The notes: generated from the sequence alone by a model not told the origin. 64,000 bases of DNA from SHVO01 sp041906145 (GCA_041906145.1 JAYRJU010000001.1:1364001-1428000), one strand, 5' to 3'; positions 53,550-62,766 are shown, counted from the stretch's first letter. Program-made: numbers and translations.

Positions 53550-54585
53550 CTAATCAAACAGCGCGCGCATGAGCTTCGACGGGCGGACTTCCCGCATGAG
53601 CTGGTCGTCCGTGCACTGCCGAGGCGCTTTGTCGGGACGCCAGCGGAGAAATCGCGTGCCATGACGAAAGCGTCCGCCGGTTACATGGTCGTATTGCACT
53701 TCGGCGACCAGTTTGTGTTTCAGCGGCACCCATTGAGCGCGGCGTTCGGTCGACCAGCGGCTCGGCGCGCCGGGCGCATCGCCGGTGAATCCCGGCCCGT
53801 CCTTCAATTTTTCCAGTTTCGCGGTCAGCGCAGCGCGTCTGTCGTGCGGGATCCCCGACGTGAATCCGACGTGGTCGAGCTTGCCCTGGCGATTGAAGAG
53901 CCCCAGCAATAGAGATCCGACCTCCTTGCTGTCTGTTGCATAGCGAAACCCGCCGACCACGCAATCGGCGCTCCGCAGGCACTTCACTTTCAGCATCGCG
54001 CGCGCGCCGCATTCGTAGGGTCCCGTCACGTCCTTCGCGACCACGCCATCCAGAATTCCCGCGCCGGCGCGGGCCAGCCATCGTTTCGCCTCGGCGCGCG
54101 CGCGTGTAAGGCGAGAGGCGCAAACGGTCGCTGTCCAACTTCGCAAAGAGGGCTTCGAGTTCTTCACGGCGCTCGGAGAGCGGCGCACCCATAAGGTCGC
54201 GCTTCGGCGAGGCGAGGATGTCGAACAGAATGAAAATCGCCGGCGTCTCGTTGGCCAATTTCGCCACCCGGCTCGCGGCCGGATGAAGACGAAGCTGCAA
54301 ATCTTCGAAGGAGAGCGACGCGCCGACGGGAATGCAGAGTTCGCCGTCGATGACGAAGCGGTTGGGCGCAGCTTTCTTCAATGCTTCAACGATTTCGGGA
54401 AAGTACCGGCCAAGCGGTTTACCTGATTTCGAGATTAAGTCGATCTTCGCGCCGTCCCGCCGCGCGAGGCAGCGAAACCCGTCCCACTTCGGCTCATATT
54501 GGAAAAAGGAATGGCCCGGCAGGTCATCAACCTGCCGGGCTTCCATTGGCCGTAAAGATTTCGCGCTCGGAAGGGCCTTCGCCAC
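53550..54585 (-). pseudogene. ligC: ATP-dependent DNA ligase (LigC type), frameshifted
   Basis: From the GTG at 54585 the nucleotidyltransferase domain reads normally: RPMEARQVDDLPGHS, the adenylation motif EPKWDGFRCLARRDG with Lys33, RFVIDGELCIPVG and IFILFDILASP. At about 54100-54112, in a CG dinucleotide run, the frame is lost. The other frame continues TRARAEAKRWLARAG, GILDGVVAKD, the OB-fold and the C-terminus. Two extra bases (one more CG) would restore a normal ligase of about 346 residues. Such ligases act in end-joining or base-excision repair. It begins at the stop of the upstream gene (TAGTG). It may be real decay, slippage or a read error. Confidence 0.88.
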
Positions 54586-55475
54586 TAGTCGATGATGGCC
54601 CATGCGCCGTCAGGTTGCTGGCACGCGCGCCCTCTGGCTTCTTCCGGACGGCCATCGATCCAGATCTTTTGGCTGTAGACCGAGCAACGGAAGTTGTCTT
54701 CGTCTTCGTAGTAGTCCAGCACATGCAATTGACCGCGTGTGCCCGACTGCGGGTTCTGCCAATCGTAATAGGCATTGGCCTTACCTGCGTTGAAGCCCGT
54801 CGTGTAGGTCTTATAGGCATAGCTGCGGTCGTTACAGTCGAGTTTACTCGTCAAGGCCGCGCCGATGGCGCCCCCGGCGACCACGCCCATGATCGTCGTG
54901 GCGGTTTCATTGCGGCGGTTGCCGGCGGCATTGCCGAGCAGGCCGCCGATCACCGCTCCGACGAGCGCCCCGGCCGGATCCGGCTTGCGGGCGCACTCGC
55001 GATAGTACTGATCATCGTTAAGATCGTACTGGCGGGCATAGCGCGCGCGCCACTGCGCTTCACGCTCTGCGCGCGAATACTCGCGGCGGTCCCGGCGGTC
55101 TTCACGGCGCTCTTCCCGCTCGGCGCGCCGTTCCACACGTTCCACGTTACGAACCTCACGAATTTGGCCATTCGCGATGGACGCGAGGACGTACTGATCG
55201 CCGATCATCATCCACTGATAGCCCTGCGGCGGGCGCTGCAAATTGCTTTCGCGCCAATCGTAATAAACGTAGCGCTTGTTGCGTAGGCCGCGCGGCAGGC
55301 GGTCGCCGCGCTTGAAGTCGTAACCGTCGCCGCGGCGGTCGTCGCCGCGGTACTGCACCAGCTGCGAAAGGGTCGCGCCCTTCACAGCGGGCTGCTCATG
55401 GGTCACGGGCATGGCCGTGGCCACGGACCTGGCCAGGAAGGTGAGGGCGGTGGCGCTCAAGATGAGCTTTTTCAC
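54585..55475 (-). CDS. RcnB / glycine-zipper / surface-antigen domain envelope protein
   Basis: 296 residues with a signal peptide (1 to about 21). Three parts are visible. An RcnB-like module (about 70-112: YVYYDWRESNLQRPP, GYQWMMIGDQYVLASIANGQI). A highly charged Arg/Glu coiled stretch (about 113-150). A glycine-zipper segment (about 168-210: GALVGAVIGGLLGNAAGNRR, IMGVVAGGAIGAAL), as in Rickettsia 17-kDa antigens, with a C-terminal RT0821/Lpp0805-type tail. It probably spans or contacts the outer membrane. The gene abuts the ligase remnant, which may be co-transcribed. Confidence 0.85.
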   Translation of the reverse strand: MKKLILSATALTFLARSVATAMPVTHEQPAVKGATLSQLVQYRGDDRRGDGYDFKRGDRLPRGLRNKRYVYYDWRESNLQRPPQGYQWMMIGDQYVLASIANGQIREVRNVERVERRAEREERREDRRDRREYSRAEREAQWRARYARQYDLNDDQYYRECARKPDPAGALVGAVIGGLLGNAAGNRRNETATTIMGVVAGGAIGAALTSKLDCNDRSYAYKTYTTGFNAGKANAYYDWQNPQSGTRGQLHVLDYYEDEDNFRCSVYSQKIWIDGRPEEARGRACQQPDGAWAIID

Positions 55476-55699
55476 GGGGTGTTCTCCTAAATCGCCGGTG
55501 TGACTCGGGGGGAGCCGGCACGTACGAACTGAGTCCGGGTGTAAACGTTACAGAGTGAACTCCGGTTCCGTGCGCGAACGGTTCGCGTCACTTCGGCACC
55601 CAGTTGAGCGCCGCATTGAGGAGAAAATGCGACGGGAATGGATCGAATTGGAGATGGGGCTCACGTTGCCGCGAGAGATGCGCGCAAAGCGCGCAGACG

Positions 55700-56914
55700 T
55701 TATGTCGCCGAGAGCATCAGGTTGCGCACAAGCGGATAAATTTGCGTGCGCCATTTGCGGCCGCTGAAGACGCCGTAATGACCGGCACCCGCCTGTAAGT
55801 GATGGCGCTTGAGGAAGGGTTTCAAGCCCGTGCACAAGTCGTGCGCGGCGAGCGTCTGTCCCACTGCACAGATGTCGTCGTGCTCACCTTCCACGGTGAG
55901 CAGCGCGGTTTTCTTGATCGCGGACGGATGGACGGCCTTGCCTTTGTACGTCAGCGCGCCGCGCGCCAGATCGGCATCCTGGAACACACGCTTAACGGTT
56001 TCGAGATAGAAGCGCGCCGGCAGATCGAACACGGCGAAGTATTCGTCGTAGAACGTCTTGATCTCATTCGCGCGCTCCACATCGCCGGTCGCGAGGTGGG
56101 AATAAAGATCGTTATGCGCCTTTACATGGCGCGCGCCGTTCATCGACATGAACGCGGTAAGTTGCAGAAAGCCCGGATATACCTTGCGTCCGCCGCCGGG
56201 CAGGCTCGCGGGCACTTCGGTGATCAGGTTCTGCTCGAACCATCCGATCGGGTGGCTGAGCGCCAGCTCGTTGACCTTCGTCGGTTGCACCCGCGTATCG
56301 ATTGGCCCCGCCATAAGGGTCATCGAAAGGGGGGTGGCCGGATTCTTGTTCTCCGCCATCACCGCGACGGCCGCCAGCACCTGCACACACGGCTGACACA
56401 CCGCGATCACATGGGCTTTCGGGCCGATGGTCTCCAGGAAGCTGATGATATGTTCGATACAGTCGTCGAAGCCGAAGTCCCCGTGCGTCACGGGGATGTC
56501 ACGCGCGTTGTGCCAATCGGTCAGGAAAACGTCATGATCGGCCAGCAGCGTACGCACGGTATCGCGCAGAAGTGTCGCGAAGTGACCGGACAGCGGCGCG
56601 ACCACCAGCACTTTGGGCTGGCCCGTGATGCTTGGTTTCCTGAAGCGCAGCAAGGTGCAGAAAGGCGATGTGGCCGCCACTTCTTCCGTCACCGGCACCG
56701 GTTGACCGTCGATCAGGACGTGATCGATGTCATAGCCAGGATGTTCGTGGGTGAGCGCCGTGCGTGACAGAAGGTCGAACGCCGCTGTCACATGCGACAT
56801 ACCGGCGCCGCCGGGCCACAATGTAAGGGGCATAAGCGTATCACGCGCCACGCCCGCCATGCGGCGAAGCGGCTCGCTCCACGTACGCTGTTGTTCATAA
56901 AACGAATAAAGCAT
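55700..56914 (-). CDS. phaZ: Intracellular polyhydroxyalkanoate depolymerase
   Basis: 404 residues, PhaZ family (alpha/beta hydrolase). The N-terminus MLYSFYEQQR is typical and fixes the start. The nucleophile region HVIAVCQPCVQVLAAV has Cys173 in the place of the catalytic Cys of Ralstonia PhaZ1; HYGVFSGRKWR near the C-terminus supplies the catalytic His. It releases 3-hydroxybutyrate from native PHB granules. The ribosome binding site directly before the ATG is poor, but two tandem 21-bp repeats, each with GGGGAGAAG and ATG, lie just upstream. It is divergent from bdhA, the next enzyme of the pathway. Confidence 0.95.
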   Translation of the reverse strand: MLYSFYEQQRTWSEPLRRMAGVARDTLMPLTLWPGGAGMSHVTAAFDLLSRTALTHEHPGYDIDHVLIDGQPVPVTEEVAATSPFCTLLRFRKPSITGQPKVLVVAPLSGHFATLLRDTVRTLLADHDVFLTDWHNARDIPVTHGDFGFDDCIEHIISFLETIGPKAHVIAVCQPCVQVLAAVAVMAENKNPATPLSMTLMAGPIDTRVQPTKVNELALSHPIGWFEQNLITEVPASLPGGGRKVYPGFLQLTAFMSMNGARHVKAHNDLYSHLATGDVERANEIKTFYDEYFAVFDLPARFYLETVKRVFQDADLARGALTYKGKAVHPSAIKKTALLTVEGEHDDICAVGQTLAAHDLCTGLKPFLKRHHLQAGAGHYGVFSGRKWRTQIYPLVRNLMLSAT

Positions 56915-56957
56915 CTATACCCAGTTCGTACGCCATTCTGGCTTCTCCCCAGGACAT
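56895..56957 (-). CDS. Possible 20-residue leader ORF overlapping phaZ
   Basis: The ATGs inside the two tandem repeats are in frame with each other. They open a 20-codon frame (MSWGEARMAYELGIDALFVL) that runs past the phaZ ATG in another frame and stops at bases 18-20 of phaZ. Each ATG has GGGGAGAAG at a good distance, better than the site before phaZ itself. Translation of phaZ may be coupled to or limited by this leader. This is inference from layout alone. Confidence 0.35.
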   Translation of the reverse strand: MSWGEARMAYELGIDALFVL

Positions 56958-56975
56958 TCTGGCTTCTCCCCAGGA
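56934..56975. repeat. Two perfect tandem 21-bp repeats upstream of phaZ
   Basis: CATTCTGGCTTCTCCCCAGG plus A occurs at 56934-56954 and again, identical, at 56955-56975. On the minus strand each copy carries GGGGAGAAG-CCAGA-ATG, i.e. a Shine-Dalgarno and start codon. The pair lies in the intergenic region between divergent phaZ and the GST gene. Confidence 0.9.
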
Positions 56976-57069
56976 AAAGCCTAGTGCAATTTTTGCTGCA
57001 GTGCGAGATGATCCTTGAGCGGCTTCGAACCGTAAGGTTGAGGAACCCCGGGGCCGCCACGAGGGCTAA

Positions 57070-57723
57070 ATGGCGGCAACACTCACGATTTCCAGCAAAA
57101 ACTACTCATCCTGGTCCTTCCGCGGATGGCTCCTATGCAAAATGGCGGGCCTCGCGTTCGAGGAAAAGACGGTCGCGATCGATGACCCCACTACGCGGGC
57201 GGAACTCCTTTTGTTATCGCCGTCATTCCTGACGCCGAAGCTTGAACATGACGGGCTTACGGTCTGGGACACGCTCTCCATCGCCGAATATCTGGCCGAG
57301 CTGAAACCAGGTGCGAAGTTGCTTCCGTCCGACCCGAAGGCCCGTGCGCATTGCCGCTCGATTAGCGGCGAGATGCACTCGGGGTTTTTTAATCTGCGCT
57401 CGGCGCTTCCTATGAATCTTAAGGCCCATTTTCCCGGTTTCAAGGTTTGGGCCGGCGCCAAACCGGATATCGAACGGGTTCTCGAGATCTGGCGCGACTG
57501 CCTCACGCGTTATGGCGGGCCGTTTCTCTTCGGCAAGGAGCCGAGCATGGCCGACGCCATGTATGCTCCCGTATGCACGCGCTTCATCACCTATGATGTG
57601 AAACTCGATCCTGTCTGCACGGCTTATTGCGATACTATCCGCGCATGGGGACCGGTGATTGCCTGGACGGACGCGGCGAAAGCGGAACCCGAGGAAGTGG
57701 AAGAGCTGGAAGCGGAGTTCTGA
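57070..57723 (+). CDS. Glutathione S-transferase family protein
   Basis: 217 residues. The thioredoxin-like N-terminal domain (about 1-80) has NYSSWSFRGWLLCKMAGLAF and LTPKLEHDGLTVWDTLSIAEYL, with the cis-Pro and glutathione-contact Asp-Thr/Ser region, resembling YfcF/maleylacetoacetate isomerase-like GSTs. The C-terminal helical domain has GPFLFGKEPSMADAMYAPV. The gene sits two bases before bdhA, so the two form an operon. Role unknown; possibly detoxification. Confidence 0.9.
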   Translation: MAATLTISSKNYSSWSFRGWLLCKMAGLAFEEKTVAIDDPTTRAELLLLSPSFLTPKLEHDGLTVWDTLSIAEYLAELKPGAKLLPSDPKARAHCRSISGEMHSGFFNLRSALPMNLKAHFPGFKVWAGAKPDIERVLEIWRDCLTRYGGPFLFGKEPSMADAMYAPVCTRFITYDVKLDPVCTAYCDTIRAWGPVIAWTDAAKAEPEEVEELEAEF

Positions 57724-57725
57724 AA

Positions 57726-58499
57726 ATGTCGGTTGTGGGCAAGGTCGCGGTCGTCACGGGCGCCGCCAGCGGTATCGGCCGCGGCATAGCCGACGTCTTC
57801 GTGAAAGCCGGCGCTAAAGTCGTCATCGCCGATCTCAACGCGGCGCAAGCCGACGCGACCGCGCGCGAACTGGGGCCAAACGCGCTCGGCGTCGCCATGG
57901 ACGTCACCGATGAATCCCAGGTCGACGCGGGCATCGACCGCGCCGCCCAGCATTTCGGCAAGATCGACATTCTCGTCAGCAACGCCGGCATCCAGATCGT
58001 CGCGCCGCTGGTGGACTTCGCCTACAAGGACTGGCAGCGCCTGATGGCGATCCACCTCGACGGCGCTTTCCTCACCACGCGTGCGGCGCTGCGCCATATG
58101 TACAAACAGGGCACCGGCGGCGCCGTCATTTACATGGGATCGGTACATTCGAAGGAAGCCTCACCCTTGAAGGCGCCGTATGTCACCGCGAAGCATGGGC
58201 TTATGGGGCTTGCCAAAGTCGTGGCCAAGGAAGGCGCGGTGCACCGCGTGCGCGCCAACGTCGTGTGCCCGGGATTTGTGCGTACGCCCCTCGTCGACAA
58301 ACAAATCCCGGAACAGGCGAAGACCTTGGGAATTTCCGAAGAAGACGTGGTGAAAAACATCATGCTGAAAGGCACCGTGGACGGCGAATTCTCCACTGTC
58401 GATGATGTCGCGCAAGCCGTTCTGTTTTTCGCCGCGTTCGAAACCAACGCGCTGACCGGTCAGTCGCTCAATGTAAGCCATGGCTGGTCGATGACATGA
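57726..58499 (+). CDS. bdhA: 3-hydroxybutyrate dehydrogenase
   Basis: 257 residues, classical SDR. NAD site TGAASGIG (11-18), NNAG-equivalent VSNAG, catalytic Ser139, Tyr152 and Lys156 (PYVTAKHG), and the BdhA-typical VCPGFVRTPLVDKQIPEQA. It oxidises D-3-hydroxybutyrate to acetoacetate in the cytoplasm. The start at 57726 is three codons into the gap after the GST stop. PhaZ across the divergent promoter supplies its substrate. Confidence 0.93.
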   Translation: MSVVGKVAVVTGAASGIGRGIADVFVKAGAKVVIADLNAAQADATARELGPNALGVAMDVTDESQVDAGIDRAAQHFGKIDILVSNAGIQIVAPLVDFAYKDWQRLMAIHLDGAFLTTRAALRHMYKQGTGGAVIYMGSVHSKEASPLKAPYVTAKHGLMGLAKVVAKEGAVHRVRANVVCPGFVRTPLVDKQIPEQAKTLGISEEDVVKNIMLKGTVDGEFSTVDDVAQAVLFFAAFETNALTGQSLNVSHGWSMT

Positions 58500-58520
58500 T
58501 GTGCGTGACAGCACACTGAA

Positions 58521-58540
58521 GCGCTTCTAAAGCGCGATTT
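58521..58540 (+). terminator. Weak terminator-like hairpin after bdhA
   Basis: GCGCTT and AAGCGC form a six-pair stem with a three-base loop followed by GATTTATTA. The T-tract is poor, so termination would be inefficient. Confidence 0.3.
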
Positions 58541-58751
58541 ATTACTTTCCAAAGAATCTCTTAGAGCTCTCCCGCGCCCGGGAACAATCACAAAAAGGCG
58601 CCGTTCTGCCTTTGGGTTGTGTGCAACGCGGATGTCTTCGCGGAGCATGCGTGTGGAGCGAACCTCAAGTTCATCTTGAACGGTGCAGAACGCTGCGGTG
58701 TCCGCCGACACGCTCGCGCACTCTGCGTCCGGGTTTTGGAAGGTATTGCGC

Positions 58752-60237
58752 GTGCAGAATGTCGAGCGCGTCCTGTTTGTGACGTCTGAACTCACCGACC
58801 TCGTGAAGGCCGGTGGACTCGGCGAAGTGTCCGCTTATCTTCCGCGCGTGCTGCGTGACGGTGGTCTCGATGCGCGCATCATGATCCCCCGGCTACCGGC
58901 AGGTCCTCGCCAAGATCGGCGTCCCACATGTTGTTGCCGCGCTGCCCGGCCTCAACGCCATTCCACCCTGCCAAGTCGCGCTCACCCACACCAACGACGG
59001 GCTGCCTGTCTATGTATTGCTCGCGCCGGAGCTGTATGACCGTCCCGGCTCCCCGTACGGCGACGAGAACGCGCGCGATTGGGCGGACAACGATGTGCGG
59101 TTCGCGCGTCTTGCTCTTGCGGCGGCCGACATTGCCACCGGTACGCGAAACGGCGCCCAGGCCTCATGGTCGGCCGACGTCGTGCATGTGAATGACTGGG
59201 CCTCAGCGTTGACGCCGGCTTACCTCAAGTGGCGCGGCCAACGGGTGCCCAGCATCCTGACCATCCACAATCTCGCCTACCAGGGCCTGTTCGAGCGTAG
59301 CCGTTTGCCTGCGCTCGGTGTGCCGGAATCCGCCTACAACGTGGACGGCGTCGAATTCTACGGACGCATGTCCTTCCTCAAGGCGGGTATCGTGTACGCC
59401 TCGCACGTGACGACGGTCAGCGAGACCTATGCGCGCGAGATCCTGACGCCGGAATTCGGCGCCGGCCTCGACGGCGTGCTCAAGAACCGCGCCGCGCAGA
59501 ACCAGCTCACCGGCATCCTGAACGGCATCGACGACAGCTTCGATCCCACGCGCGACCCGCATCTCGAACACCACTTCGATGCCATCGACTTTACCGGCAA
59601 GGAAAAGACCGCCGCTTCCGTACGCGGCGCTTTTGGCCTCGCGGACACAGGGCCGCTGTTCTCGGTGATCTCGCGCCTGGTCCATCAGAAAGGCCTCGAT
59701 CTTCTCGAGGACTCCGCCGACCACATCGTGCGCCAGGGCGGCCAGGTTGTCGTGATCGGCGAGGGCGATCCCGCCATCGAGAAGTCGATGCGCGCCCTTG
59801 CGTCCAAATATCCGGCCCATGTCGCCGTCCGCATCGGGTTCGACGAAACCTTGTCACGGCGCGCCTATGCGGGCAGCGATTTCTTGCTGATGCCCTCGCG
59901 CTTCGAGCCTTGCGGCCTGTCGCAGCAGTATGCCCAGCGTTTCGGCACGTTGCCGATCGCGCACCGCACCGGCGGCCTCAGCGACACCATTAAAGACGGC
60001 GTCACCGGGTTTCTGTTCGGTCAGTTCTCGTCGGAAGGTTTCATGGAAGCGGTCGAACGGGCCTTCGGCGCGTACAGCTCCCGCAAGAACTTCGTCGAGA
60101 TGAAGCGCGCGGCGATGGAACGCCGCAATTGCTGGCGCGCGGCCGCCGGCCGGTATCGCGACGTCTATCACAGCGCCGCGCGCGGCGCTGGGGTTGGCGC
60201 CCCTTCGTTCCCATATAACGTCGCGTCCGCCGCTTAA
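58752..60237 (+). pseudogene. glgA: Glycogen synthase (ADP-glucose type), frameshifted
   Basis: From the GTG at 58752 (GGAAGG upstream) the protein begins VLFVTSELTDLVKAGGLGEV, with the ADP-glucose-binding KAGGL motif of GT5 glycogen synthases. At 58886-58890 a run of five C puts the frame off after ARIMIP. With four C it would continue GYRQVLAKIGVPHVV and run into the intact remainder: HVNDWASALTPAYLKW, LTIHNLAYQGLF, VISRLVHQKGLDLLE, PSRFEPCGLSQQYAQRFG and TGGLSDTIKDG. Restored length is about 494 residues. A homopolymer read error is as likely as a true mutation. No other glycogen genes are in the window. Confidence 0.9.
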
Positions 60238-60307
60238 CGCGGATATTGGGACCGGAGGCGAGACGATAAACACTTACTCGAACGTTTCGCCGCCTCGCGG
60301 CGGCCCC

Positions 60308-60985
60308 ATGTCTCATATGCGCGGCGCCCTTCTTGTCGGCGGCGTGCTGCTGGCATGCCTTCTCGCGCTCGTTCTCCTTTGGCGCTTCACCCCGCTCAGC
60401 GAGTACGCCACCGCCGACGCCGTTATCGCGTTTTTTCGCAGCTACCGGCACGATCCGCTCGCGATCGCGATTGTCGCACTCATTTATGTGGCCGGCGGTT
60501 TGGTGGGATTTCCCGTGACCGTCATGATCGTGGCGACCACCGCTGCGTTCGGTCTGTGGACGGGCATTCTCTACGCGTGCGTCGGCGCGCTCGCCAGCGC
60601 CGCGGTGGGATATGGCGCCGGGCGTCTCGTCGGAACCGCGCGGCTTGAACATCTATTGGGCTCGCGGGCCAAGAAAATCCGGCACGGCATTGGCGGCCAC
60701 GGGATCGTCACCGTCACCACCTTGCGGATTGTCCCGATTGCGCCGTTCAGCATCGTGAATGTGTTCGCGGGCGCGCTGCGCGTCCATTTCTCCGACTATA
60801 TGATCGGTACCGCCCTCGGCCTCGCGCCCGGCTTTATCGTGCTCGCGGTCGCGGGGCGCCGCGTCTCATCGTTCATTGCTCATCCGACGATGCAGAGCGG
60901 CGCGATGCTTGCGCTCGTGCTCGCGGCCTGGCTTGCGCTGTCTTACGGCTTCCAGGTCGTCATGAGGCGCCGGGCGAGGGCCTGA
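60308..60985 (+). CDS. TVP38/TMEM64 (VTT/DedA-like) membrane protein
   Basis: 225 residues with about six membrane segments. The VTT core is GGLVGFPVTVMIVATTAAFG, then YGAGRLVGTARLEHLLG, TTLRIVPIAPFSIVNVFAGA and a second re-entrant region. VTT proteins are linked to lipid scrambling or envelope homeostasis. The stop overlaps the following nuclease-like gene by one base (TGATG), so the two are translationally coupled; in many alphaproteobacteria these two families occur side by side. Confidence 0.88.
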   Translation: MSHMRGALLVGGVLLACLLALVLLWRFTPLSEYATADAVIAFFRSYRHDPLAIAIVALIYVAGGLVGFPVTVMIVATTAAFGLWTGILYACVGALASAAVGYGAGRLVGTARLEHLLGSRAKKIRHGIGGHGIVTVTTLRIVPIAPFSIVNVFAGALRVHFSDYMIGTALGLAPGFIVLAVAGRRVSSFIAHPTMQSGAMLALVLAAWLALSYGFQVVMRRRARA

Positions 60986-61671
60986 TGCCGTCAATTAGAG
61001 TGATGACTTGGAATATCCACGGCGCGATCGGTCCCGATGGCCGCCGCGACCTCGGGCGCATCGTGCGCCTTATCAAATCCCACAACCCCGACATCGTCGC
61101 GCTCCAGGAAATCGATTCCCGCGGACGTCCGGCGGACGAGCCGCCGCCGCTCGCGGTCCTGACCAATGCGCTGGGCGAACATCAGGCGGAAGCACGCACG
61201 ATCGTGGCCGAGGATGGCCACTACGGTCACGCCGTCATCAGCCGCTGGCCGATGGCCCATGTCAAACTGCACGACCTTTCCTATTGGAAGTTTGAAAAGC
61301 GCTTCGCCATCGAGTGCGATATCGAAACGCCTTACGGGCCAGTCAATCTATCGGCCGTGCATCTAGGGCTCTGGTTCACGGAACGGCGGCGCCAGGCCCG
61401 GCAACTCGCTCGCATCGCCGCCAGCGATCACCGTGTCTCGATCATGCTTGGCGATTTCAACGATTGGCCGTGGCGCGGTCCTGTGCGCCGGTCCTTGGCC
61501 GGTGCACTGCCGTCCCGCACGCACCATCGCACGTGGCCGTCGTTCCGGCCTATGCTGATCCTCGACCGCATCTACTGCCGGCCGGAAGGCGTGATGATCG
61601 CAAGCTGGGTCGATCCCGCCGGCCGCGACGGCTCCGATCACCTTCCGGTGTTCGCCGACATTACGATTTAG
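60985..61671 (+). CDS. Endonuclease/exonuclease/phosphatase family protein
   Basis: 228 residues, EEP fold. Catalytic motifs are all visible: VMTWNIHGAIG, IVALQEID with the metal Glu, VHLGLW, MLGDFNDWPWRG (Asp and Asn), ILDRIYCRP, and SDHLPVFADI with the His-general base. No signal peptide. Close relatives include phospholipid- or DNA-directed phosphodiesterases. Coupling to the VTT membrane protein suggests a lipid head-group substrate, but this is inference. Confidence 0.9.
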   Translation: MPSIRVMTWNIHGAIGPDGRRDLGRIVRLIKSHNPDIVALQEIDSRGRPADEPPPLAVLTNALGEHQAEARTIVAEDGHYGHAVISRWPMAHVKLHDLSYWKFEKRFAIECDIETPYGPVNLSAVHLGLWFTERRRQARQLARIAASDHRVSIMLGDFNDWPWRGPVRRSLAGALPSRTHHRTWPSFRPMLILDRIYCRPEGVMIASWVDPAGRDGSDHLPVFADITI

Positions 61672-61680
61672 AGGCCCGCC

Positions 61681-62097
61681 TTGTCCGTTCCCGCTGATCT
61701 CGTCGCCGCGTACCGCGCAGCCATTTACGAAGTCGACGTCGACGGGCGGCCGCTCGCCTTCCACGTGGATCAAGCGAACCGTGGCCTCGATACGCTCCTC
61801 GCGGCCCGCGGGGCGCAAAGCGCCGTGTTCATCACCGCCTATAATCCGCGCAGCCACGTCCGGCCCGAAGAGGATAACGCCAAGGCGCACGGCGCTTTGA
61901 TCGATGTGGTCCGCGAAATGAACAAAGTTTATCTGCCCGCGCGCGGGCGTGACGCCGAGGACAACGGCCCAACCGAGGCCGGCCTGTTCGTGCTCGACAT
62001 TTCGCGGGAAGACGCGGTCGCGCTGGCGCGCCGCTTCGATCAATACGCTACCGTGCTTGTGGAGAAGGGGCGGCCGCCGTCGCTGGTTTTCTCTTAG
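61681..62097 (+). CDS. DUF3293 domain protein
   Basis: 138 residues from a TTG start (MSVPADLVAAYRAAIYEV). The block SAVFITAYNPRSHVRPEEDN matches the DUF3293 signature, in which a predicted N-terminal strand is followed by the ITA-NP motif. Function unknown; members are small soluble proteins. The 3' end overlaps the convergent NUDIX gene by about 50 bases. Confidence 0.75.
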   Translation: MSVPADLVAAYRAAIYEVDVDGRPLAFHVDQANRGLDTLLAARGAQSAVFITAYNPRSHVRPEEDNAKAHGALIDVVREMNKVYLPARGRDAEDNGPTEAGLFVLDISREDAVALARRFDQYATVLVEKGRPPSLVFS

Positions 62098-62548
62098 GCG
62101 TGCTCTCATAGAACGCCTCAATCACCGCGCGCTGACCGGCGGTAATCTTGTTCAAAGCCTGCTCTCTCCCGAACCAGGCGCCGCGGTCCACCTCGGGGCA
62201 GTCCTGAAAGCGGCCTGACTTGGGCGGCCATTCCAGCGCGAACGTGTTGCTCACCAGCCGCTCGGGCGCGCAGTCGCCTTCGGCGGCGACAGCCGTCACG
62301 ATTTTGTCGCGGCTGACTTTAAAGCTCCCGAGCGCGATGAACGGGCCCTCGGCGGTGAATCCGGTCTCTTCGGTGAACTCGCGCCGCGCGGCCGCGAGCG
62401 CGTCTTCGTCCGGCTCGTGAAGGCCTTTGGGGATCGACCAGACGCCGTCGTCCTTCTTCGCCCAGAACGGGCCGCCGGGATGGACGAGAAATATCTCCGT
62501 CGTCCCGCCCCGTGTCCGGAAAAGCAGAAGCCCCGCACTTCGTAGCAT
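62048..62548 (-). CDS. NUDIX hydrolase
   Basis: 166 residues. The Nudix box is complete: G42-x5-E48-x7-R56-E57-x2-E60-E61 (GLHEPDEDALAAARREF, then TEETGF). The SIPKGLHEPDE context and the N-terminal SAGLLLFRTRGGTTEIFLVH resemble diadenosine polyphosphate or (di)nucleoside phosphate hydrolases. The start overlaps the KTSC gene stop (ATGA). The C-terminal tail (ESTPKRKPATAAAPSPQAR) is disordered. Confidence 0.93.
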   Translation of the reverse strand: MLRSAGLLLFRTRGGTTEIFLVHPGGPFWAKKDDGVWSIPKGLHEPDEDALAAARREFTEETGFTAEGPFIALGSFKVSRDKIVTAVAAEGDCAPERLVSNTFALEWPPKSGRFQDCPEVDRGAWFGREQALNKITAGQRAVIEAFYESTPKRKPATAAAPSPQAR

Positions 62549-62760
62549 CAGTGCATCCTCGGCGCGGACTTCTTCCGGTAGGGGAATTTGTCGCGGAATT
62601 CATACGCGAAGAAACGTCCCCGCGAGGGCGCCGAGACGAATGCCTCGTACACTTGCTGCGGCACGCCGTAATAGTCATAGACGGCGCCGCTGGTGAATTC
62701 GACTTGCAGGACTTCCTCGAGCGCGTTGTATCTCATCTGCCGGATCGCGGTGGATGGCAT
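62548..62760 (-). CDS. KTSC domain protein
   Basis: 70 residues consisting of a KTSC domain. It reads MRYNALEEVLQVEFTSGAVY, then YYGVPQQVYEAFVSAPSRG and FFAYEFRDKFPYRK, a fold often found beside or fused to RNA- or nucleotide-processing proteins. The family name-giving K is replaced near the N-terminus by AIRQMRY. Coupled to the NUDIX gene downstream and six bases from the DUF3775 gene upstream. Confidence 0.88.
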   Translation of the reverse strand: MPSTAIRQMRYNALEEVLQVEFTSGAVYDYYGVPQQVYEAFVSAPSRGRFFAYEFRDKFPYRKKSAPRMH

Positions 62761-62766
62761 GGAAGC

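Noticed and set aside
56934..56975. Tandem 21-bp repeats as a possible CRISPR fragment.
   Set aside because: Only two copies, no spacers and no cas genes.
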